DNA of 64,000 nt. Origin: Pararge aegeria (lineage: Eukaryota > Arthropoda > Insecta > Lepidoptera > Nymphalidae). Location: NCBI RefSeq assembly GCF_905163445.1, contig NC_053197.1, positions 14,570,001-14,634,000 on the forward strand. Direction: 5' to 3'. Under the pieces are notes generated by a model. The model had not been told where the DNA came from. It did no database searches and worked only from the letters and a program-made list of their open reading frames with translations. The position numbers and the translations under genes were made by a program. Below, piece by piece: positions 23,901 through 35,900 of the stretch (its first letter is position 1; the number at the start of each line of letters is the position of its first letter).

Positions 23901-26900
23901 AAAAAAACAATTTATTAGTTTGTACAGTTTAAACCGAGCTACTCTTAGAAATCAAAATTAAAATGAGATTTTTCCTTTAATACTTAATAATTATAATCGG
24001 CGGAATGAAAATAATTATCTGAACTTTTAGATGTCAGATGTGAAACCCCCAAACTATTTCGCATAGAAAACCTGCTGATTTAAAGTAAATACATATGACA
24101 TAATCAAAAACCCTATTTTACCGAAGTAGTAAAAATTGCCGAAGTTTGATATTACGCCCACGCTATCCCTACCCCTACTAATATTATAAATGTGAAAGTA
24201 AGTTTGTTTGTTATTCTTTCACGCAAAAACTACTTAAAAGATCCTCATGAAACTTTGTACACATATTCTTGGAAGTGTTAGAAGTAATATAGGATACTTT
24301 TTATCCCGACATTAAGCTCGGTTCCTTTGGGAGAGGGGATGAAAGTGTTTGAGGATTTTACACCATAACTCCGACAAATTATAACAGATTTAAATAATTA
24401 TTTTTGTACTATAGAGGTTATAACATGTGTTTTATTCTGCCCAAATTTTGTGTAGATCTGATGAATGTGTTGGAGATAGAGGACAGAACTCCTCAGCGGA
24501 CAGCAGCAAACCACTCATTTAAGGCTTAGCGATACTGAATACTTTAATTTTTTTTAGAACTAGAACCAAATTGAATGCTAAATCAAAAGCAAAATCAAAC
24601 AAAGACGAAATCGCGGGCAATAGCTAGTAATATTATAAATCCGAAAGTGTGTTTTTTTTGTCCTTCCTAAACGCCCTAACTTAGCAACTGATAAACTCAA
24701 CTTTGGTCATAAATTCAGTTTATAAAAATTAAGCTTAATTTGCTATACTCCGCGAAAAATAGGAGAATATGTATGGTGTAATTTATTTCTTCAATTTTTA
24801 TACTCCACACTAAACATAGTTAAGTCTTAACAATTATTCATTGTAAAGGCAACATCTCCTGAGGATGCTCCGGTTTCGGGAGCGAAACGTGCTTAGAGGG
24901 TAGATTGTCGAAGGGTACATAGTCGATATATTCATTCCGCAAAGTAAGGCTTGCTTCTATCCAATATTGACTTAGTTGAAAGTACGGAGAGTAACATACT
25001 CGTAGGTTTTTATCCCAGGAAAAAACGGTGCCAACGGGATTTGTCAAAAACTATATTAAATTCTGACGGGCATAAGCGAGTAGAAAATAAAATGCAATCG
25101 GACCTGATTCGACGCTCATCGGTTAAAACAGACGCTATGTCGAAGGTGAAAGCGTCACGGATTTTATGACACGCTTTGTATATAATGTACCTTCGGTAGT
25201 ACGGTAATAGGTCAGGCTTCATGTCGGAAGTTGACACGCTATTCGAAAAGCATAGCGGTCATATAAGGGAAGAAGTTATATACAATGTGCCCTGCTGTTA
25301 AAGTACCGGGCCACTGGGTCCACGATTTTTCGTAGTCCTGGATTGACCTGGATTAAGTGTTCCGATGCGATGTCACGTAGAAACCAATAAGGGGTATGAC
25401 TACCATACTCCCTAACAGGGTAGCCCGCTACCATTTTAGACGGCATCATAACTTACCACCATGTGAGATTGCAGTCAAGGGCTAACTTTTAGTGGAAAAG
25501 AAAAAAAATACGAAATATATCGCACTCGACTTGACGCAAATCTGTTCATGTGTTGTTCTTTTTCAAAAATTCTGGACCCCGTAATGGAAAAAACCGAACC
25601 CTTAAGGAATCTCTCTGTCTGTCTGTCTGTTTGTCTGGCATTGGTATTTTTTTCGCTAGACTTGTACAAATAAAAAAAATCACAGAACTCCCCAATGCCT
25701 TACAATTTTTCAATCGATCCTGGAATACAAAAACACTAGAACTCGTGATCCGTAGTGGAAAATGCTAAACCCTAGACCGAAACTGCTACTGGTCAATCAA
25801 GTCAACTCGAAAACGAGCTACTTGATGTGCTTCGATCTTATCGTGATTTTACGATACTTGCAAACAGGTTTTTATGATTGCGTGATTTTATGACTTGTTT
25901 CATTATAATACGAACTTATTAAAATGGTTATTCGTTTATTATGTAAATGGTTGATAACAAAAATGCAAATGGGTTTTTTTTTATTGTTCAACTGATATAG
26001 GTCATCGTGTGGATTCCTTGGGGCAAATTTTATCAATTAGTTCTTAACGAGGGATCAGCAAACGGGGCGTTAAAAATAACAGGCACGTTAGATGTTTACG
26101 TTCTATTAGATATTTGACAGACGGTCAATAAATCAAGTATATGGCGAATGCCTCTCACATTACCCCGGGGTTTAAAGCGTCTAAAGCAAAATGTGTTTTT
26201 TTAAATTTCGATGTTGCTTCAGAAGTGTGATTGATACTGTAAAAGGTAAAGGATACTGCGAAAGGTTAAAAAAAAATGTTAAGTAGGAAACTAAAAATTT
26301 AAAAAAAAGTTGAATAGGACACGTAGTATTTTAAGGAAACGTTTAAGTTTGCAACGTTCTGAAATAGAAATCGGGTTGCGACACTGTTGAATATACTGTG
26401 GTACTGTTTAAACTTAGTTTTTTTTTCCTTTGCTCTTTTTTGTATTAGTTTACGTAGTTTTGTTCTATAATTTAAGTTCATATTTGTTTTTTTTAATTTA
26501 TACTACTTATACTCTCATGTTTCTCTTTATCGTTTTTTCTCCTTCTAACTGACAATGTAGTTTTTTATTAGTAAGTTGTGGCAGTCTTTAAGTGGGTCTA
26601 CAATATTATATTTATATGTTTTTTCATTTTTTGTTTAGTTTTATAAGAGTTGTTGTAAACTGTTTATTGTCCATTAAATAAATAAATATATGAAATCTTG
26701 TTTCAGATCATTATTATCGGACCAGCAGAAGCTAATAGAGATCGACGGATACCACGAATGGCGCCGGACAGAAGCTTCCAACCTTAGTGATCTCACACAG
26801 AGGCGGCTCAAAGCATTACAAAACCCTTCCGACTGCAGGGATGCTAGGAAGGTCATCTGCAATTTGAATAAGGTAAGATTTTATGTTTGTAAATACCAAA

Positions 26901-29900
26901 ACATCTCCGCAGTACATATGTTATCCTGGTACTTTAGTATTACAAACCCTTCCGACTGCAGGGATGCCAGAATGGTCATCTGCATCTTGAATTAGCTAAG
27001 ATATCATGTTAGGAAATGTCAAAACATCTCCGTACATAATATGTTATCCTGGTACTTTCGCATTGCTAAACCCGCCCGATATCAGGGATGCTAGGAAAAT
27101 CTGCAATCTGATCTGTAAAAGTAAGATTTTTTTGTAAGGCACCAAAACATCTCGGTACCCCCATTTTATGTTACACTGATAGTTTTGGTCACCTCCTTGC
27201 GTAGGTCACAGTTTTGGTCACAGTTCATTCGCCTGGCCTTACAATGATGCAAGAACGTTCTCATGATCGGTTTTGCTTCAAAGCCGTTTAAAAATAACAC
27301 TTTTTGAAATAACAATAGACATAAAATATTATTCCTATGAAAAATAAGAAATTTCACTATCAAGGCAATCTTATGATATAAACCTTGCTCATTACAGCAC
27401 GTTATTTGAACACGGTTTAGGAGATAATGTTAAATTAAAGTATCGCGTGATTACGTTGGTATATGAGCGAAGTACCTACGCGGCTGATATTCTATTTCGT
27501 TACGAATGATAATCATCGAGGGTCAAACCGCGGGGAACAGTTAAGGTACATCTCAACGTCATCTTCTATTTACACAATATTAAAGCGGTGGCAGCCTAGT
27601 GGCTAAGGCTCCGGCCTACCGAACCGGTGGTAGATTCAATACAGACAGATTGAATTGACGTTTCAAAACTTCTAGTAAACGAATTTTGAATTATGCATTC
27701 CCATCGGGGAGAACGAGTTTCATCCCTTTAACTTTTCGGATTTCTGCGCGTTTATAATTGAAGCAATTTAAATATTACTAGCTTTTACGGCGAAAGAAGC
27801 TCTTCTCTTTAAACCTCGTTAAAACTTCTCTCCCAGAAAGAGGAGCCCTGTGCCCAACAGTGGGACTTTAATGGGCTGAGGGTGTGTGCTTATTTGCCAT
27901 GCTTGTTTCTGCCGCCAAGCAGTATTGCTTGCGGTCTGAAGGGCGTGGTGGCCAGTATAAATAGGTGTAGGCAAATGAGGCTTAACTACGCCTAAGGTTT
28001 ATGGCACTTTGTAGGACCTGATCCTTGCATGCCCTGTGAAGTGTCGCTCTGGCGATAGTTCTCGCTTAACTATCACGTGGGCAATATGCTTAGTCCGTCA
28101 ATTATAGTAGTAGTAGAGTTATTTTTGACAGTGCTCGTTTGGAGAACTACTACAGCCATGCTTACTTCACTGTTGGCGCGGGTGTCCTCTCAGAGTGAGA
28201 AGCAAGAAATTAAAAGACATTTTTTATTTTATTTTGACGGCCGATTGCCGCAGTATACAGCGACCCTGCTTTCTGAGTTCAAGGCCGTGGGTTCGATTTC
28301 CACAACTGGAGAATGTTTGTGTGATGAGCATGAATGTTTTTCAGTATACTATTCATAAAAATATTCATCAGTCATCTTATTACCCAAAACACAAGCTACG
28401 CTTACTTTGGGGCTAGATGGCGATGTGTGCGTTGTCGTAATATATTTATATTAATTTTATATTTTTTATCAGTAAACACATAAATCATTATAAAACGGAT
28501 AAGAAAATAATGGAGTATACGTCTGATATAAATCGTTGCAAGACGCTTGTATGAAATTGTCCCGAGATGCACTTACTTGTTAGATTGTACCCGATGATTG
28601 CAGGAAGAGTGTTATTTACATGTGCATCGTTTATTGTGGTACAGGGGCAACTAAAATTGCTGAATGATAGGCAATACAAGTTGCATGGATACATTCCACT
28701 CATCATCAGCAACCCATTAGGTACCGGCCCACTAGAGCACGGGTCCCCCACAGAATGGGAGGTTTTAGGCCGTAGTCCACCACGCTGGCCAAGTGTGGAT
28801 TGGTAGACGTCATACGCCGTTGATAACATTATGGAGATCTCTCAGGCATGCGTGGCTTGGCGTGCATAGAGGGCATGCACAGGGTATGCATATGTAATAA
28901 AATGATAAAAACTCAATCTCCAGTACGAGATACAAAAACTTAAGGATAGACATTGTTAGAGTTATAAAAAGCCTACCCTAAGTATTTATAACTCGTACTG
29001 GATTAACATAACTAATTTTATATGATCTGCATACCCTGTGTATACCCTCAATGCACGCCAGTGCAGGCATGCAGGTTCCTTGGCGATGTTTTTCTTCACT
29101 GTTTAAATCGAGTGATATTTAAATTGCTTAAATTGAAAAACGCACATAACTCCGAAAGGTCAGTGGCTGGGCTCGAACACGGTCTCCACGAAAGGAAAGC
29201 CGATGCCTTACCCACTATGCTTTCACCGCTTCAATCTCCTTACTAGTATCTAAAAGTGCCAGTGTGAACTTTTGACAGGAAAATCAAACCCAGGACTTCG
29301 TGTTAGTCATACTTGCTAACTACTAGATCAATTATAGCAGATATAGTGTCTAAGTTAGCACCTACATACATTTTTCCTTATTTGTCTTTGCGGTTACTGA
29401 TAAAGCATGCGTATGTTTACTCGAATTTGGTTTTCAAAGATTGTATGTTAAAGCGGTGATAGCCCAGTGGATAGCACTTCGACCTCACTGTAATGGTGCC
29501 GAGTTCGAATCCCAGCACGTACCTCTAACTTTTCTAAGTTATGTGCGTTTTAATTACAAAAATATCACTTGCTTCGACGGTGAATGAAAACATCGTGAAA
29601 CTCACGGGCATACAGGTTTCCACCTGTATGCCCGTGAGTTCCACAACGCACTGCGCCAGCGTTGTGGTCTACTGCCTAACCCCTTCTCAGTAATGGGTTG
29701 ATGATGGAAAACAATCGTGTTTAATATCCTGGTTTATGAGCCTTATATCCATCTAATAAGGTCCAGGTTAAGAGCAAGTGTGATGATTATTACGGCAATA
29801 GACACATCGTGAATATTTTATAAATTATATACATTAATACTTTTTATATACAGATTGACATCCAGACACTGAAAAGCCTTCATGTTCATCTCACAAACAT

Positions 29901-32900
29901 TTTCCAGTTCTAAAAAAAATTAAAGTATTCAGTATTGCTAAGCCTTAAATGAGGGGTTTGCTGCTGTCCGCTGAGGTGTTCTGTCCTCTATCTCCAACCA
30001 CATTCGTCAGATCTACACAAAGTCTGGGCAAAATTAAATACATATTATAACCTCTATAGTAAAAAAAATATTATTTAAATCGGTTATAATTTGTCAGAGT
30101 TATGGTGTAAAATCGTCAAACACTTTTATCCCCTCTCCCAAAGGAACCGAGCTTAATGTCGGGATAAAAAGTCCTATATTACTTCTAACACTTCCAAGAA
30201 TATGTGTACAAAGTTTCATGAGGATCAGTAAAGTAGTTTTTGCGTGAAAGCGTAACAAACAAACTTACATTGACATTTATAATATTAAGTAGGGATAGGG
30301 ATTAGTATAGGTACAGCTAACCGGCTTCCTAAGCGAGAGGAATTAATAATGAATTTCTCAATGTGTTCCGGAATGGAGTCTCATGTTCCGATAACTGCAT
30401 TTATGCTCGTTTTCACTCAACCTAGGAATCGCCTAAATCGAAAGCCTAACGATTATGGCGATGTCAAAGATTAGGCATTAGGTCGTATTTAGTGAAAACG
30501 GGCATATTTTAATGCCCGTATTCACTAGACAAATACAGTTACCAAGACTTGGTTGACCTTTCGTGACAAACATGTTGAGATTTCGTAACTTATGGATTTC
30601 ACACGATTTTTCAAGTTTATTTATGAGTGATTATCACAGTTTTATTGTTGAATTTAGTTTTATTGCTGTCAAACGTCACTTTTGTATATTTATTGTATGA
30701 AAGAGTGACATTTGACAGCAGTGATCGCGTATGTCGCAAGCCGGTCCTGTGGCCTGCCGGTCTCCTAATAGAGACGAATGAATAATGAATTTCTTATCGT
30801 GTTTTGGGCTTCAGTCGCATTTTCCGATTACTGCATTTATGATCATTTTAATTAAACCTAGAAATCACCTAAATCGAATGCCTCATTATTTTGGTGATGT
30901 CTAGGTATCTCCATAGATTAGGCATTACTTATCAAGGCATTGCCTAGTTCGAATTTAGTGAAAACAGGCATTAAGGTCACTTGACACAGTTACCAAGGCT
31001 ATTGACCTTTCGTGAGAAACATGTTGAGGTTTTGTAACTTATGGATTTCTCACGACTTTACAAGTTCACGTAAGAATGATTATCACATATTATTGTTTTT
31101 ATGTTAAATACCTTTGTTTCCTGTAATCTATACTTCAAAAATAATATAATATTATTTAATAACAATTCGCATCAAACTATTATCTGCAGCAACTTACTAT
31201 CATCATAAAAAAAAAATTAAAAAAAAAACATTTTTATTATTCTGAATATCTAGTTGACAAACAGTTTAATTGTATGAGTTATTATTTTTCGTAACACATT
31301 GTGATCTGTTATAAAAAAGGTAAATATATTAATCCATACATTCAAAAAAGATATTGTTTAAGGATCTATCTCCGAGTGAAGGCCTCCTCCAGATTTTTCC
31401 GCAACTTCCTGTCTAAAGCCTTAGTTTACCAGTTCAATCATCATCATATCAACCCATTACCGGCCCACTGAAGGGCACCGGTCACGACCCACAATTCAAA
31501 ATTCAAAATTAAAAATTAAAAATTTCCTTATTCATTTAGGCCTATCACAGGCACTTATAAAGCGATGAGAAGGGGTTAGGGCCGTAGTTACGCTGGTCCA
31601 ATGCGGATTGTTGGACTCCACACACCTTTGAGAACATTATTAAGAACTCTCAAGCATGCAGGTTTCCTCATCATTAAAGCAAATATTCAAATACCTAAAA
31701 CGCACATAACCCCTGAACGTTGTCTATGTTTCTAGGGCTGCGGTTTCGGCTGCCAACTCCACCACATAGTCTATTGCCTTATATTCGCGTACGCAACGGA
31801 AAGAACCCTAATCCTCAACTCAAAAGGCTGGAGGTACAACAATAAAGGGTGGGAATATGTTTTCCACCCCATCTCTGACAGCTGCACCACTTCATACGAC
31901 GACAAGGTGGTCCAATGGCCAGGTGAGGATTTCGTGGTACTTAAAGATTTTAAACTACGATTTTCGTGGATAATCAACATTTCTTAAATATAAGTTCAAC
32001 GGGTACATAGCACGATAATATTTTGGATTTGTCGATATTTCCACCCAGTTGCATGAAGTCATGACGGGACCACGATCCATGCAACATGGAAGTGCGACTG
32101 ATGGATACCATGTTTGTAGTGCTACTGCTAAGCCACACTTTAAAAATATATCAATATCAGTATCGAATCTAAAGTATTAACACCGATGTAATAGTATGGA
32201 AAATATATAATTTATTAAGCTAAACTTCTATAGTCAGTGCAAGGTAAAAAAAAAAACTTTTGAGGGCCTATGGAGCGACAGAATTAACGTTTAGTGAGTT
32301 TTCTAATACTATTCAGTTAAAAATGTCCGTTAAATTTTTTTGAGAGTTAACTCTGTTTAATGCCATTGCGTTATTCAGAAATAAGTGACACAACTAAAGT
32401 TGTGGAAGTTATATGAGATATATTCATGTTCATCACACTAACATTTTGGTTCATCACAAAAGAAAACGAAGCGTTGGTCGATGTTAAATCTTGGCTTAAA
32501 AACTTACGCCAATTGTTTTGTAAAAGCACACGATCCCTATTCAGAGCCGCGGCATCAAAAAGTTGCCTTAATGATCGTGTCGGAAGAAGATGGCACTTTA
32601 AGAAGTAGAAAAAGACAAAAATGTTTTCCAATTGTTTTGTAAAAACGTTTTCCACAGCCTTGGACTCAGAAAGAGATGTCGGTGCCGTCAAAATGAGTAA
32701 ATAGTAATGTTTGTTTTATTTAATTTATTTACAGCCTCGTATGATGCGAAGGTGGTATCACTGCCTTTCATCGATTCCATCACGCAGAAGCCCAAGTTCC
32801 TACCCCTGGCAATACCTTCGGATTTGGCACATAGGTACCCATTTATTTCACTGTACTAACACTTTCCTATTATTACATTATTTCATAATTTCCTGCTAGA

Positions 32901-35900
32901 ATGTAGTAAATTTAGGATACTTTTTATCTTCTAAGTTAAGTTAGTTCCCATACAGTATTTTATCCATACCATACAATATTTTATCCGCCGATCTAAACAC
33001 TCTGAACTACCGCGTCGATCGCCCGCCCACGATTTTACTTCGTTTTCTCGACAGCTTAGCGTGATGTTAAATAGTATAAAACGTGTAAAAGAAAACCGAA
33101 ATAATAGTTCACAGACTTCTAGAGGTACACTATGTACTGTCTCTGAGACTTATTTGTGAAACCCTAATGCTCCTGGTTTTTTTAATAAACCATTTCCATA
33201 GTTTTTACTGAAATAAATCAGATACAGCCCTAGCAACACATGCAAAATTAAATCCAGTGACTACTGTTTCTTTATTAGGTATGCATCGCGTAGCGTAGGT
33301 ACTATGCACGTGTCGATCTTTTATCTTCAATAGGGTTGTCATAAGTAAGCACTTAGAAAGTTTGTATGGATAAATAAATATGCTTCTTATTTTTAAAGCA
33401 TGATTCCTTATAAAATATACTTATGCATTCAACAGTATTTCGTAATTCAGTTACACGTTGTATAATCTTCACAAACATGAAGTAATAAGTGGCGTGCATA
33501 GAGGGTATGCAGATGATATAAAATGAAAAAAATCTCCAGTACGAGTTATAAAAAACTTAAAGATAGGCATTGTAAGAGTTATAAAAATCCTACCCTCAAG
33601 TATCTGTAGTAATCTGTGTCATTCAATTTTATATCATCTGCATACCCTCTATGCACGCCACTGGAAGTAATGTGTGTGCGTGTGTAGTCCACAACACCGA
33701 CTACAGCCTTAACCCGTTTCATTGTGGGTTGAGACCCATGCCCTGTAGTGGGCCGGGAATGGGTTAATATGATGATGATGAAGGATATATATTAAGAGCA
33801 GTTTAATACAATGTGTTTTTGTATCGTTTAGGATAGTCCGATTCAACGGCGACCCGTCGTCTTGGTGGATCGGTCAGATGCTGAAGTACATTCTGAAGCC
33901 GCGAGCGGCCATGCAGAAGGCCATCAACGATACCATAGCCAAGATGAACTTCAAGACGCCTATAGTCGGGTGAGATCTTATCGAGATTTACTCTCTCGCC
34001 CGTGATTTGTATGAGCTTTGTAGCACTGCAAATAACATCAATTTTACTACGATATTCAAGTGTAATAGATATTTAAATAATACCTGATTAGGCTGATGTC
34101 ACTGGTTTACGAGTCGCAAGTCCTTTACATTCTGATTTTTGTTTCACAAACGTTCTGCCAAAAGTAAGAGCTAAATAATTGTAGGCAATTATGAGCTTTT
34201 TATCACTGCAAATAAGATCCATTTTACAACGATATTCAAGTATTTCGATATTTTAATACGACCTGATGTCACTCGTTTACGAGTTGCAAGTCCTGTACAT
34301 TCTGATTTTTGTTTTACAAACGTTCTTGCAAAAGTACGAGCTAAATAATTGTAGGCAATTATGAGCTTCGTTACACTGCAAATAAGATCCATTTTAATCT
34401 GATATTAAGATGTTCTGATATTCGAATACGACTAATACTAAGGCTATTTCATCTTGAAATGGTTTACTATGAAATCCCGCAACTGTATCTCTGTTATATT
34501 CTCATATATTCATTTCAGTGTACACATAAGACGGACGGACAAAGTTGGCACCGAGGCAGCCTTCCATCACATAGATGAGTATATGTTACACGTCAAAGAT
34601 TACTACGCCACCTTAGAGCTAACGCAGTACGTCGATAAGCGAAGAGTTTACTTGGCAACGGACGATTCTAATGTAAGTATCATTCCAATACAAACTCCAA
34701 ATTCATTCAAATACAACACTTTTTGTTTCGTCTGTGTTTAATTTCTCTTATGCCTTCTCTGTGGTATTACTATTTAAAATGGTCATAATCAATTTGGCTT
34801 TAGGTTTTTCGTCATCCGCGCTTGCTATTTCTTTTCCCGGTTCTGGCTTGATACAATGCTTCATGCCTTCGAGAACTAAGAAATTTTCTGCAGCGAAACC
34901 CCACTCCGAATAATTATCGCGCCCCTTTAGTTTCGGCACATTGATAAGGTAATTGGTAGCCATTTTGATGAACAGTTTCTATACTTATACAGCGCGATAA
35001 TTAATACGATAAGTTAGTTCACAGCTAAATCGCACTGAATATAATCTTTTAACACTTGCTTTACTGCAAAATCCTTGTTAAAACGACTCAATACCGCGAC
35101 ACTGACTACATTTTATTTTTAAAACAAAAAAACACATTTAACATATCATTGTGTAGATATAAGACTTTTAACAATGTTCCTAACGTGACTCGGAAATTTC
35201 ACTGTTAACTCACTTCCAAATAAAAAAATCGTATCGGCACCTAAGAAGTTACACTTCTAAATCGTATTTTGAATGCAGCTCAACTCGTTTATTCGTATAT
35301 TTTACAAATTATGACCATGCCCACAGATATTTAAATTTTTATTTTTAACTCGCTTTTATTGGATTCACTTGTATTTATCGTTCAGTCGCTCTATGAATAC
35401 ATTCGTGCGATCAAGATTGTAATTTTGCAGTGGCTTTGCTTTCTAATAAATTTTACTGTTTTATTGCCCGACTAACGTATAGGTCGGCGATACGCCAGGG
35501 TTTTCACGCTCGGTGTCCATTATAATAAAGTAACGTACTAAATATCACGTAGTTTTTTTTCGCACAATTGCTAGTATAGAACAGAGCCGTTTTACATAAA
35601 TTAACCGCTTTTATAGTTTCCTTACAATAGCTAAAACGGATATAGCAAATACATCTTCTTTTAAAACAAACAAATAAAATTAGGTACTGCAAGAATAATT
35701 CTTAAAATATTCCTTAATATTTATAATTAATGTTTAATCAATTTAAATTACTTCAAATGATTAAACATTTATATAATACAGAGGTTTGTTCATTTAATTT
35801 CAACAAACATTAGTCAGTCTAAAGATGGCGCTGCAGGCAAGATTTAAAATGAAATAAAGAAAGACTTTTGCATGAAATAGTAAAGTTTGATACGGAATAA

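Noticed and set aside
26938..27058. Possible alternative FucT6 exon
   Set aside because: It has an in-frame stop and a destroyed donor; better explained as a decayed duplicate.
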